The notes under the pieces: generated by a model | Database searches by the model: none | What the model was told of the DNA's origin: nothing | The model's input: the letters and a program-made list of their open reading frames with translations, nothing else | Shown here: one piece after another, positions 49,351 through 60,992 of the stretch | Numbering within the stretch: position 1 is the stretch's first letter | How the letters are laid out: every line of letters starts with the position of its first letter | Position numbers and translations under genes: made by a program | Assembly (NCBI GenBank): GCA_013115145.1 | Contig: JAAPAO010000124.1 | Span: 1-64,000, forward strand | From: Perkinsus chesapeaki | Taxonomy: Eukaryota; Perkinsozoa; Perkinsida; Perkinsidae | Direction of reading: 5' to 3' | Length of the DNA stretch: 64,000 nucleotides

Positions 49351-49483
49351 ACCCGCTATGAAACCCTCAACGAGTACAACCAAAATGACGCAAAATTGTC
49401 CCCTCAAATGAGTAGGTTCTCTTCAAACAACATTTATATAATCGTTAATGAATTAAACCATCATCGGCTATATTTTACTCATA

Positions 49484-49783
49484 GTGTTATCGGCAGTCTT
49501 AGCAACAGCAGCACTAGCTGAAGCATATCGACGAGCAGCCAGACACCTGCTCAAAGTTGGGGTCGAACGACGTAGAATGGCCGATGTAGAGGGAGTAAGG
49601 AGCCTCGACAACATCTACTCAAAAAAGGAGCTGACAACATGGGCAATAAAAGCACTGTATTCATCTAAAAAAATCACAATGTGCATACTTGCTATCATGC
49701 GCCACGAAAATAGGCGCGCGCCCAAAAAATGGCAATTCGTGTTGTTGTGGTGCCTGATGATGGTATTGCTGAAGAAGGGCTGA
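49484..49783 (+). CDS. Uncertain small ORF upstream of the RABL3-like gene
   Basis: An open frame starting MLSAVLATAALAEAYRRAAR with Arg-rich helical content and no recognised domain. It could be a short mitochondrial protein or a non-coding frame. No intron model was found that joins it to the following gene. Confidence 0.3.
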   Translation: MLSAVLATAALAEAYRRAARHLLKVGVERRRMADVEGVRSLDNIYSKKELTTWAIKALYSSKKITMCILAIMRHENRRAPKKWQFVLLWCLMMVLLKKG

Positions 49784-49899
49784 CTCCACTTGATGGTGGT
49801 GGCATGATAATCTTTATGATAACTACTTTACTGAAGGGCGATCGGTTCTTATAGATAATGAAGTTTTTACATTCATCATTTTGGGGTAATAATAATGAC

Positions 49900-51105
49900 A
49901 TGAAATCGTCGGTGGAGTTGAACCCTTTCGTGGGTGTAAACCCGATAGGGTATAATTTACCACAAGTCTCTTCCATCGACAAAATTGATGATACTGCCGA
50001 GCCAGTGACCTTAAGAATCATAGTTGCTGGAGACCCTGCTACTGGCAGGTGTGCACTATGCAGGTACAGCTAGAGGTGTCAGAAAACAGCCGCGTATCCG
50101 TTATTGCCATTCAGAGCGCTGTGTAGCCCTGCTGTTGATAAAGGGCTCCCCAACGAGAGCCGCTATATCGGTTCAATCAATGGAGAGGGATCTCCTATAG
50201 TTCCAACAGTTCATGTTGGCGAAGACATCGTCACAACCAAGGAGGGTTCTACGCGAAAGGCAAGCAGCTAAAGACGAGGGATTATCCTCCTCCTCGGAAC
50301 TTATCAGGTATTCATCGAATTCTGGATAGTCAGTTGTACATCTGACGTCAGCCTAGACTTGATAAAAGCATCCCTTGCAGAGGCGCCACCTGACGGGGTT
50401 ATACTCATATTCGACACTGACAGACCAACAACACAACATAGCTTGACCGGATGGTTATTCGACTTCATATCCCCCGACCCGGATAGGTTAGCCGATGCTC
50501 TTGATGGCTTTACCTTAATAACGCTTCCTTCAGTTCTACTTCCCCTACAAGAAGCCGATCACTCAGCACGCTAGGTGGCATCGATACTGCACGAGACGTC
50601 ACTAGTGGTGTTTGCCCTCTGATGGTCGTGGCTAATAAAAGGCAACACCTAGATAAATGGCAATGGTCGAATGGCGAGGCGCGGCTACCAACACCACCAA
50701 CATGGGTTGATAAATTCCTTGTTGGTATCATTGTACCGCCACACTCCTCACATGCCATTTCTCTTGTGTAGGTGAGATGTCCCCGCGCTGGGCGTCTGCA
50801 ATGTCGAGTAAAGCCGCCGCCGGGAACGGTATGGAGGCTGTTCGGAACAAACTACTTCGTAAGGGCCACGAAATGACGCAGATTAGCATGCTCGATATTC
50901 AGGATTCGACTCGAGCAACTCCGGCAGTGAAACTATATTCACAATTGCATCACTCAGCGACGACACAACAACGGAGCTTGATCGCCGAGCGTGGACGGAG
51001 CTTCTTCGACGATCATTACGGTATCATCATCAAAAGCTTTTCGGTGGTGTCTAGTTTCAATACTCTTATATATACAAACAGAAAGCTGCTGTTGCGTTCT
51101 AGTTA
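49900..51105 (+). CDS. RABL3-like: RABL3-like small GTPase with degenerate P-loop
   Basis: Starts MKSSVELNPFVGVNPIGYNL; an upstream in-frame ATG lies at 49858. The segment VTLRIIVAGDPATGR ends an exon near 50048. After an intron ending near 50110 it continues ALCSPAVDKGLPNESRYIGS, with TVHVGEDIVTTKEGSTRK further on. VFIEFWIV is the switch II-side strand. PPDGVILIFDTDRPT and CPLMVVANKRQH (N-K-x-x of G4) follow, and the last helix is FFDDHYG. The order matches Rab-like 3. The P-loop would be G-D-P-A-T-G-R-A: the invariant Lys and Ser/Thr are changed, so nucleotide binding may be weak or absent. The last exon boundary is approximate. Confidence 0.6.
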
Positions 51106-51200
51106 AAGGTGACTCCAACACAAAGCAATGAAGGACAACCGATCATTGTTAAGTCAACAACAACACCACCACCACGGACATGGCTCGGAATGAGTACTGT

Positions 51201-52623
51201 TCAAAGAAGTGGTATCTTGAGCTGCTTTGCTATCACGAAGGCCCTGGGGTGACCAACTGCATATGCTGCCCACTTTGGCGCCAACTCGTCAATATCGCGC
51301 TGGTGGAACGCTTCTTGCTTCCTCTGGGTTAGTCGTTGAACCTCTCTCCGCATATAGTTGATACTACTCAGTTTGCAAGGTATCCTGAAAAACATATTGA
51401 TGCACACAAACTGCGGCAGTAGAACACTCACTGCTTCTTGTCGCCCTCGAAATGGAATATTATAATGGCAATCATAGCATGATCTCGAACGTCATTCCAA
51501 TAGACTCTACCTTCAACGGTGCCCAAGTCCTGATACAAAGATACAGGTGGAAGCTTTTACTTATCGGAAATGCACACTAACCGCACGGAAATCCTCACAG
51601 TTGAATGTGCAGATGTGTCCGGGTTATGACAGTTACTATTTACAAAGGCATGGAGAAGCTTCCAATAAGAAAGCATAGTCGAGGGTGATTGGAAATGTGG
51701 TATCTCAATATTCCACACAACTGCCTTACATCCTTCATTGCACATGACTCTGACCACATTAGTTCTTTTTCCGGCATCCTTTGAAAATCACTTTCAACGA
51801 TCCAAGCGACAACCAATACAGCAGCCTCGCGTGGACTAGAGCTCATCATTTCCTTCAATGCCTTCACGTTGTATTTTTCTGTGTATCTTTTGCTCGGCAG
51901 ACTCCTCTCCACTTCCAACTCAGCAACTAACCTCTTACCCCACTCAGCGACAGCCTCTTCACACTTATCTGTACTGAGATTCAGATCATCTATCATCTTA
52001 GCTATTGGTAAATCTTGGGGATTAATGAACCATCTAAGGAGGTTGCTAGTGCCGGAAGCTGTCTCATCATTCAATTGCTCCCAACTCGTGTCACCAACGT
52101 AAGCGTGAATTGAACTAAGATAAAGAATGATCACCATCAAACAAACAATCAACTTACTGTTTCTCTCCAAGTGTAACATAGTCGATCACATATCGATCAC
52201 CGTCCAGCTTGGCTCCCACCGACACTTGCCACTAAAGGTCGGCGCTATCACCGAGTAACAGTGGAGTAAATCCTACTGGCTCTGCGATCTCGATCCGCGA
52301 AATCGCTGAAGCACCTTTCCTCGAAGAATACGGATTTTCGTGAAGATGAGCCATCCGGGCACCGCCGAAATGAGTCCCCTCAATGACGCAGTGAGACTGC
52401 TGCCGTTTGGGGCTGTTAGTTCTCTTAGACTTCTTAGCTACCATCGGAAAGCTATGGTTATTAATCATGGCATTGCGTTTACCTTTCGCACTCAAGTGCG
52501 AGCTAGATGTGCTGGTGGAACCCTGCAAGAATAGTAGAAGGCGTTCGCTACGACGAGCCTATTCGGGGAACTTACCCTTACTTCGAACAGAGTAATTAGA
52601 AGAAAGGCAAGGGAAGGCTGCAT
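51201..52623 (-). CDS. Secreted lineage-specific protein, array member 1 (type I)
   Basis: The signal peptide starts at 52623 (MQPSLAFLLITLFE). Next come an exon with SHCVIEGTHFGGARM, then WQVSVGAKLDGDRYVIDYVT near 52180, then DLPIAKMIDDLNLSTDKCEE and EWGKRL, then ALKEMMSSSPREAAVLVVAW. The C-terminal exon contains MRREVQRLTQRKQEAF and ends HPRAFVIAKQLKIPLL at 51201. Internal introns near 52540 and 52215 have consensus ends. No known domain is recognised. It pairs with member 3 in its middle and C-terminal blocks. Probably exported. Confidence 0.6.
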
Positions 52624-52845
52624 TAGTGTGTTATAACAAACATCAACAGCTGTATGAACATCCTCTACATTGAAGTCAACAATTGACTGAAGGCTATACT
52701 GTATACTATAATCCAGGGACCGCCCTGTATGGGGAGAAGTGGGAATTCGAGTGATTGTGAGAGGCCCTTATAATGCGTTGAACACTGCAACCTTTTATAG
52801 TGTAACATTGACACCATGAACAACACCTTTATGAATGACTAATGT

Positions 52846-54109
52846 TTAATCTCTACTTGGTGCTAGACTAGCATGCCAACCAGAAGCGATTCCTGCGAGA
52901 ATCACTGCCTTGCGCTCTACTCCCCAATTAGCTGCTTCGCTGAAGGTATCATTCTCATCAACTAGCCCCCATTGACGAGACATGTCCTCGACTAGAGGGG
53001 TCGGAATTATGTCCCAAGATTCATCTTCTTGCCAGATGTGAGGTTCCGATCTCATGTAGTTGACGTTTTGGGGAAGAAGAGGAATTCTGAAAGTGAAACG
53101 GTACGAGGTGGACGGATAAAGCAATGCACCTAATGCTTTCAACTCCAGGTTTTGTGAAGTCTATAGAACAGACTTGAGTTGGTGTAGCATCTTTAAGTAA
53201 GAAAATCGATGCAGTTATTGGAGACTGAGAATGACCATAGTGGCACCGACATACGGCGAATAGCATCTCACCTGTGAAGGGCCGAAGACGTGGGAGACGG
53301 TGGACGTGCCCGGGCCTCCTCTTGCTTTCATTGACGCATACCAGACCTCCCTAGCAATATCCAATATAGCGGAGTCGTTTTGTGGGCGAAATACAACATT
53401 CACAGCTTGGGGTTCATAAGATAAGTCTTCACTTTGTTGAAGGAGCTTTCCCCATTCAACAATGTTTTCTTCACAGCCAAGACCTAGCCTAACTCTGTCA
53501 ATTGCCGTTGTGAGCCGTGAGGTGTTGAAGCAAAAATACCAGGATAAGGTGGGACTCTTGTGCAGCGTTCGCTTTGGACTCTCGTCCGTCTTCACTAAGG
53601 ACCTGAACAAAGTGATACGGTATAACCTCGACCATATTGTTAGCGCTTTAGCACTGTGCTAATAGCACAACATACAATGTGTGTCCGTATGTCACATAGT
53701 CAATAACGTACTTCTTCTTTATGGAATCGAACTTGGCAGCAACTGACGCCTGCCACTAAGAGGAAGGATCAGAATGAAGTTTAACAAGCCCTTCATACTG
53801 TAGTTGACATGGTCTGTGTGTGATCCCCGTGTTTCTTCACCCAAGGCCCCCTATGGGACACATCGTAAGCTTCCAAGACACACGAAGCAGCTGCTGCCTA
53901 AGATGCCATGTTAGAAGGTTCGAATTATCAAGGGATTGAAGGATGAAGCTTACTTCTTTCACTTTTCGTTTCTTCCAGAAAGGCTGAGAGAACACGTATG
54001 GAGATGAAACGTACAAATGCAGTCTGCGGCATACCTTCATTCCATCGGTGCCCTTTATTTCATCGTACAAGATCAACAGAGCGACGACGGAGATAACCGA
54101 AGAGAACAT
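52846..54109 (-). CDS. Secreted lineage-specific protein, array member 2 (type II)
   Basis: The signal peptide starts at the ATG at 54109 (MFSSVISVVALLILYDEIKG); a longer frame begins at a GTG further upstream. The shared block WQASVAAKFDSIKKKYVIDY is at 53755-53695. Then LGCEENIVEWGKLL, ILDIAREVWYASMKA, and a C-terminal exon IPLLPQNVNYMRSE ... ILAGIASGWHASLAPSRD. It is closest to member 4, sharing the W-G-K and SGWH blocks. No enzymatic motif is seen. Intron ends in the first third were not all fixed. Confidence 0.6.
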
Positions 54110-54311
54110 GTTAACGGTAAAAGCGTATAAATCGCTGTCGATTCGCACTTAACAGCGAATCGCTTGCACACAAAAAATATCTCCGTGTGACATAGTTGTA
54201 ATAGTTTTATTATAATCAACAAACGAATGACCATTGTTCGGATTGGAACATGGAATTCACCACTTCAAAAGCATCTGGAACATCTTCTACAGTAACTGGT
54301 AGCTAATTCGG

Positions 54312-56014
54312 CTAATACGTGCGAGGTACAATGTGCAGTCCCTCCAAGATCCTCCTAGCTTTAAGGGCCTCGAATGGATGGCGAATGAAGTAGCTCTTCA
54401 TAACTGCCTTCAGCGAATCTTTTTTCTTGCATTCTAATTCTTTACTTCTTGTCGCATCGGCTAGCACGGATTTCATAAAGTGAATGTTATCTTTTGTACA
54501 CATTATCCTAAACAAGGCACGTTCTTTCCAACAACTATTTCCCTTACGAGGGCAGTTTAGCCTTATCCTCAAGGTTGAAAATGAGATAGCTCAACGCAGC
54601 ATGATTGTTGTGCTTGCTCCAGTAAGTTTTCGCCAAGACGTTCCCCGCTCCCTGAGAAAGACAAGTACAAGGAATGTCGTTAACTATGTAAAGGACGGAC
54701 GTCTAGGTGACATCTAGTTGAGAGCGTCGGGCAATCCAAACGAATAGAATAACGAGGTCCAACGGAAAGATGCACTGCAATGTGTACTTACGAATCGCAG
54801 TTTAGCGGGAAACGTTAGCATAGCTTCGTTTTTTTCAAGACTGAACACCATTTCCTCTTCGACTCTGATGGCAAGTATAATAGCTGCCGCCTCCTCGGGA
54901 TCAGCTTCCATTCTCTCTTTCAGCGCCTCCACTTCTCTGGTCACGACAACTCCATCGGTCAATGGTGACTCTGGTGTCAACTCGTCGAGGATGTTATTGG
55001 CCCAAGCAATTAAAGCGTCCTTGCAGGTGCCACTGATGGTCAGCTCATCTAGCTTCTCAACAATAGGTAGATCATCCAACGTAACCACCAATCTTTGATA
55101 TTTATCCTCCTCTATCAATTGATAACCATCCATCTTCGAACGTTTACCGTAAGATGACGAATTTCCTACGTGAACTTCTCTAGGAGAAGAACGATCGATG
55201 TAAAATAAAGGGAGGTCCCTGCACCTGTCTTGCCCCAAGGTAACATAATCTATCACATATTTCATCTTATGCTTGTCGTACCTCGCTGCCACCGACGCTT
55301 GCCACTGAGAGTAGAATATTAAGAGACAACCGAGATGGGGGATCTTCTTACTGCCTGTAAAGTTTCCCTGTAGCTTCCCGGGAAAGTGTATGATACCCGA
55401 ACCCCACTCAAGTTAGGAGACTCTACAATGCAGTGATCCTCTCGCGAGTCTACAGTCACACAGAAATTGCTCGAGTCGATAGGAGGAGGGTTGGTCTTAC
55501 TAAATCCGAAAAACTGCAGGAAAGTCCTAAACTTCGATGATGAGACGGGCTAAGTACATTATGAGAAGCACGAATGTAGGAATAGACTCACCGGTGCAGC
55601 TCTTGCTCCAACTCTCATTGCTCGGAGTAAAAACAGCACGAGCATCCAAAACATTGACATTAAAGAGTTTAAAGAAGCTCTTACTGGAGACATGTGTCAC
55701 TTACTCTGTAATGGGTGTGTGGTTCCTATTGTTCCATTTGATACTGTCGATACCTATTTGCGTCGCAACTACATACTGGGGTTACAAATGGTAGCACGTG
55801 GGGCATATTTGCATCCTACAGAGTTTCAGAAAGAATGGTAAGTAAGATGGTGGACTTCACGGTAACTCAGACTGGGAGGGAATGCAGTATACGTTATCTG
55901 AATCCTGTCAGAGCCTACGCTATGCACTGCCTGCAACAAGCAATATGATAATAATACAACACCGAAACGATTTAACAACGACATCATCATTATCACTATC
56001 ATGGACTGTAACAT
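54312..56014 (-). CDS. Secreted lineage-specific protein, array member 3 (type I)
   Basis: A signal-peptide-like start lies near 56014 (MLQSMIVIMMMSLLNRFGVV). Exons with LDARAVFTPSNESWSKSCT (near 55640) and DHCIVESPNLSGVRVSYTF (near 55430) follow. Then come WQASVAARYDKHKMKYVIDY (near 55290), DLPIVEKLDELTISGTCKDA and ALKERMEADPEEAAAIILA. The last exon contains NIHFMKSVLADATRSKEL and ends at 54312. Its order and sequence parallel member 1, including D-L-P-I and the H-P near the C-terminus. Function is unknown. Confidence 0.55.
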
Positions 56015-56069
56015 CACCTTCTGAGTGGGTTAATAACATCATATAAGAGGCCGAACATGATTGAGTGGA

Positions 56070-57600
56070 TCATGCGGATTCCTTATCAACAATGACCCAC
56101 TCGCCGCTCTCGCTGATACTATTGCTGTTATCTGAATGAGCTGTTGCTCTCTTAGGGCCGAGGGTATCATGCCATCCCGAAGCTATAGCAATAAGTAGAC
56201 GTCCTTTAGCATCGTTGGTTAAAGTAGTATACTTATTATCTAGTATACCCCATTCTATAGCCTTCTGGACAGTTACCGGGCTTCTCGCGATTGACCCTTC
56301 TTCCTTAAGATTAATTGCTTGACGCCTCATCTCATCAACATTCTCAAATTTGAGAGGAATACTGAGGAGTGCAACAGAAGGATACACTGCGATCTCATTG
56401 GCTTACTTGATGGCTTTCTCACTGTCATGCGAGAAAACAATGTAGCTCACACGGTCTTCCTCAAGCAGGACGAAATCAATAGTTGATTCCAGAGGGGGCT
56501 GAAGACAATGGTCTCGAAGACACTTCTGGTGAGCTTCACCTCTTGAGTTGCTATAGACTGTGATACGCTGACGGTACGATGGTCTTTCTCTCGGGATAAG
56601 GTAGCCGACCAGATGTCTTGAGCAATGGCCAAGACGCTTCTATCAATAGACTCACGCCGTTCCTCCTCTTTCTTAACATTCCTTATATTAGATATTCCTC
56701 CATGCGTTCGGATATCTTTTCCCCATTTAATGATGCTCTCCTCGCATGTGAGATCTTCTGACTCTCTGTTGCCCCCCATATAGTCCCCCGTAATAGTCGG
56801 CTCGAAAAACCACGATAAGCTGGAACGGATGGACTTAGTGACAGGTTTTTTGCCTTGGCGACCAGCTTCTTGGACAAATCTAATCGAAAGACTCTGTGGA
56901 ATGCAGAGGCTTTCTCTTCGTAGCAGCGCCAAGCTTACGTCCTTTCACCATACGTCACATAATCCAGAGCATATTTCTTCGTTTCCTTGTCAAGTTTGGC
57001 AGCTACGGAGGCTTCCCACTGAAACGGGCACAGATATGAATCGTTCATCATTCTATCTCCGTTATACCGGTGATGATGTTTCTTGAGCGCCTCCCAACGC
57101 ACCCCCTCCTCCAAGATGTTTGGCAGTCAAAACACAGTGTCCCTTTCGTTGACGGCTCATCTGAAAGTTCAACAAGGTGGCTGCATGGCCCCGATAGAAA
57201 ATGACCAGCAAGCCATCGAAGAAAACTGGCAAGATTTCAACTTTTACTTTTATATCCTTCTGTTGAGGCTTTCCGGTTAGGGCGCTCTTTAGGGCCTGAA
57301 TGATGGGAGTGTGGCGTTGTGTAATGAGCGAGAGAGTCACTGACCTTGAATGCCTTTCCGTCGCTACCAACAAGACAAAGTAGAACGATTGAAGTACGAG
57401 CGATTGGTGCCATTGGGAATAGCTTCCCAGTAAAACAACAACTAGCCTTCCTTTCGTCACCATTAGCATCGATTACCAATAAGACAGGCTTACTGGGATT
57501 GCTCGTGCAGCAGATAAGTGAATGGAAACAGTCTTTTCTTCGTGCCCCACGGAACGCGTGCATTCGAGCTTTGCATGACACATATGGATCGAGCTGTCTC
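56070..57600 (-). CDS. Secreted lineage-specific protein, array member 4 (type II), N-terminus unresolved
   Basis: Coding blocks from the 5' side: SCKARMHAFRGARRKDCFHS with KLFPMAPIARTSIVLLCLVG (57570-57350), GHCVLTAKHLGGGGALGG (near 57115), WEASVAAKLDKETKKYALDY (near 57015), LSWFFEPTITGDYMGG, LTCEESIIKWGKDI and VLAIAQDIWSATLS. It ends IPLKFENVDEMRRQ ... LLIAIASGWHDTLGPKR at 56070. It is the closest relative of member 2. The signal-peptide exon was not identified; the region just upstream belongs to BUD31. Confidence 0.55.
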
Positions 57601-57829
57601 GGTAGTACCGGGTCGGCAGGAAGGACTACACTAGTAAGATATCAACGTTGGCATTATGGTTGTCTCATATTGGTATTTCATTGGTGTTATATTGGTATAC
57701 AGCAGCAGCATCGCTTTATATGGGGTACGCCCCGAAGTGTTCGGACTCCTTAACTCGTACCAACACAACATTATATTCCTACGTAAACAGTAATGGTTAT
57801 CATTGTACGTAGAAATAGGACCGAAGAAA

Positions 57830-58472
57830 TCACTGGTCTCCAGATGCACATCCTCTACACCCACAGTGAGCACATTGCACCACCCGACCTTCACCCAGCT
57901 GGCTTCTCGGGACACGACAAATGCAAGTGGTACCCTAACCGACAGCAATAATAAGCCATTAATTATACCATATTACTTGATTATGATTCGTTGATTGACA
58001 GCAAAGCATGCAGCACAGCTGATCATATCCAGGTTTCCTCCATTTGTAAACCAATTGCTTGTCAGCCCAGCCCTCCTAACAGAACCATCAATACAATCCA
58101 GAGACCATCTCCCTGCTTACGTCCAAGCAGTATTTGAATAATTCCTTCGAGATTGCCTTCTTTTTATAATACATATCAAAAACATACCTACCAATTAAAA
58201 CAACAACACCACATCGACGACCATCTTCCCCTTTTCATTGCCGACCTCGAGCGTTGATGATTCAGCTTATGAATGGGCCATAGAAGTTCAGTTTTTCTTT
58301 TATCTTCATGAGGTTCATTCTCCGCATCTCTCATTTTCCTATCCAACTCCATAAGTGTTGGTTCTATCTCTTCCCAACCCTCTGACATTCACCACAATCA
58401 ACAATAACAACAGCCCAGGTCACAGCGACTACCTGGAGCCTTCTTTGATCGCAATGTGCGAACCTTAGGCAT
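57830..58472 (-). CDS. BUD31: BUD31 / G10 spliceosome protein
   Basis: Five exons close in phase: 58433-58472, 58246-58381, 58121-58187, 57977-58075 and 57830-57934, giving 148 residues. It starts [20 protein letters not shown], has [20 protein letters not shown] and [20 protein letters not shown]. It ends with the cysteine-rich [14 protein letters not shown] and [17 protein letters not shown]. The conserved zinc-binding cysteines (C-C-M-L-C, C-I-C, C-x-x-C-x-C-x-x-C) are present. BUD31 is a core component of activated spliceosomes. Length and termini match the family. Its last exon reads as a misleading membrane-like frame in another phase. Confidence 0.95.
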
Positions 58473-58507
58473 AGATGGCAAATCCAAGAGACCAAACTGC
58501 AATGGAA

Positions 58508-58838
58508 CTATGGTTTTTCAATCAGAAATGCTACCACGAATAAAACGATTCCCCACAGGAAAATAATACCCGTTCGGCGGAGCTCACAAAGTCTATGCTG
58601 TTAAACTAGGAAAAAATAAAAACATTCGGAATGTTCTACAGAAGAGAGCTTCTCACCAAATAGCCGTGATGAACACCCTTCTCAAAAACCGCTAGAGATT
58701 TTGCTGAATATTACCTATCTCATGGGCAACAGAGAAATATTTCACAGGAAGCAAAGGAGTCGTATTAGCCACAATGCTACACAACAGCAGCAGCAGCGAA
58801 CTGATAAGAAACGACAAGGTGGCCACATAAGTGACCAT
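58508..58838 (-). CDS. Small type I membrane protein, unrecognised
   Basis: Starts at 58838 with a signal peptide (MVTYVATLSFLISSLLLLLC). It continues SIVANTTPLLPVKYFSVAHE, then EKGVHHGYL, and ends with one membrane segment (GIIFLWGIVLFVVAFLIEKP). An intron ending TTTAACAG near 58606 closes in phase. The other join requires a 23-nt intron (GTAATATTCAG...CTCTAG), shorter than any other here. A KASH-like or p24-like role cannot be claimed. Confidence 0.4.
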
Positions 58839-59466
58839 GAGTCAACATGCAGATAGAAAGTGAAGTGTTGGGAGTTCAGCCTCCCGACACTCCAATAGAC
58901 ACTTCCTCCTTTACTCCACCACAGCAGTACATCTGCGATAATGCTACCAATCTCGAATGGACTCGAATAACTGATGCCATTGAACCTGATCAACGAAGGG
59001 CAGCAGCACCAAGATCAACTTTTGAAAGCAAGATAATGAAAAAAATCCCCCTGCTGTTCGACTGTTGCCTCCCGAGAGTAAGGTGTAGAATGTCCTATGA
59101 AGCAGCAGCAAGTGTGGGTAAGTATATTTTCTCACTTACCAACAAGCACATGCAAACATTCTACATGTATTGCACAAGATATTCAAGTCGTCTTGAGGCC
59201 CACTTCCAATACTACCTTCGATAACAAACGTCCTGGACAACAGTTTAGCATCATCGTTGTCATCGACAAGTGTAGTCATTATCTGATTAGCGAGTCGTCA
59301 TAGAATAGCCCCATCACAGCAGCCTCTCACTTGAGCACCGCATTCCAGCCCTACTTGCTCCGCGTTTAACTCTGGGAACATTCGTAATGTACAGGCCAAA
59401 CGCATTTTAAGTGAAAAATGAGACGTAGCCCTAAAAACAATTTACCACCAAGACCTCCGACTTCCC
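58839..59466. other. Intergenic, no firm gene
   Basis: Frames on both strands overlap one another and lack domains. The plus frame starting MQIESEVLGVQPPDTP and its antisense partner are both uncertain. Confidence 0.35.
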
Positions 59467-60246
59467 CTACTCCTCCGGTTGCGAAGGTAAAATCTGGTGG
59501 TAAATTACGTTGACATGTCGACGAACATATGGGTCAGATTTGAGAATACCGTCCGAAATGTCACATACTGCGACAGCGATATTATCAGGAAGACCGTATA
59601 GATCAACCAGCTGAGGGATAAATTGGCCAAGTTCGCCAATCAGAGCAACAAATCATTCATACTCTTTCTTGGCATCCTTCAATCCTATCACCGACAACTA
59701 GATTTACACCAGTTATAGACTCGAATCTTCTGGCATGCGATCCACCAAGACCAATGAGATTATTGATGCTGCTTTCTACACTCAACCATTTGCCCTTCTA
59801 GGGTGAACGAATACTACTAGGAACGATGAGACGCAGATTTAAAGAGGTCCCATCGGGAGCTGGACGAAGATGCTGGTATCTTAGCTTCACCAGTGCACTA
59901 CACACCCTTCGGACTGCTCTCGAAATTCCCTGACTGAGGCGGCATTTCTATATAATGTTGCCAATTGCTACATATCCTTCGCTGCAATGACCATAGCCCT
60001 ATCGTGTGTACCGGGAAAATGCTGCCCTTTAGGAGATATCCTAACAACAGTGGTGGTATCTATCTCAAGCTTACTCAGCCGACTGCCATTGGGACCTATC
60101 CAAGAGGACATGAATCTTATAGAGGCAGTAACTGCCTGACCGATGATAGATCCAGCAATCGAGTTCGATACGAGCAGCTTGATCCAGTAGGGGCCGGTCG
60201 CAAAGGCTATCGCTTTACCTTCAATATATTCTCGAGAAGGGGGCAT
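59467..60246 (-). CDS. KH-domain RNA-binding protein (NOVA/PEPPER-like)
   Basis: Starts MPPSREYIEG at 60246, unless an upstream exon exists. The first KH domain is WIKLLVSNSIAGSIIGPNGS-RLSKLE with the G-P-N-G loop in place of G-x-x-G. RISPKGQHFPGTHDRAMVIA follows, the typical strand after the variable loop. The second KH domain contains LIGLGGSHARRFESITGVNL. Further on are GELGQFIPQLVDLYGLPDNI and SDPYVRRHVNVIYHQILPSQ, ending PEE at 59467. At least one intron (60126-60090, in the first KH domain) closes in phase; the others are approximate. KH proteins of this type bind single-stranded RNA and often act in splicing or mRNA control. Confidence 0.75.
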
Positions 60247-60992
60247 TGCCAAATACGATAATGAGCTTTAAGATCATCCGATGGGACATATGTTCAATTG
60301 TAAGCCTAATATGCCGTATTCGCAGCCTACAGTGGCCTCCAAGAAGTGTAAGCAGGTTTGTCGTAAAGGTTCAACAGTAGTGGTAAGGAGTTGTACAAAA
60401 GGACAATTGCCGGGCAGGGACACTTCTTAGTAACAGTATCCATTTCAGCCGACCAATCATGAGAGAATACTTCCTGGACTGGCTCGAAGCTAATAAAGTA
60501 AATGGTATACTACCTCTGAACCCAACTTCTCAACATCACCGGACAAAAGCTTGACTCAGAAAACTACGAACCATTAACAGTGGCGAAGACGAGCTAGTCC
60601 GTAGGTTTCTGGCCGTAGCTTTCGAAAATACGGCACTGAAGAAACTACCCCCACTGTCAGACTAGCTAGACTCGCCACAAATATTTCATCGTGATTAAAT
60701 GCTGCATATCATTCAAATTGGTAATCTGCAGTTACAAATCCTGAAATACATATCCTACAAACGCAATCAAGTGATTTCCAAAAAAAATGTTGCATATTAT
60801 CGGAATGAACATTCGATGAAACGATGAAAACTATACATAATGGTGACTGCTTCCACCACTCGAATTTAATTTTGTGGCGCGCGACGTTTTTGCTACTTTA
60901 GCGGGCGCCGAAGGGCACTGCAGTGAGACTGGCAGAGTGTGCCGTCTCTGGAAGGGGGATTGTTGTTATTGTTTGTTGATATTATTATTGTG
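60247..60992. other. Divergent intergenic region, no gene seen
   Basis: About 750 nt between the minus-strand KH gene and the plus-strand PDCD5 gene. Frames on both strands are short. Confidence 0.4.

Noticed and set aside
57631-57948. A 105-residue minus-strand frame that looks like a secreted protein (starting [17 protein letters not shown]).
   Set aside because: It is another phase of the last BUD31 exon, whose proper frame gives GTTCICRVP and the C-G-C-R-G-C cysteines and joins in phase with upstream exons.
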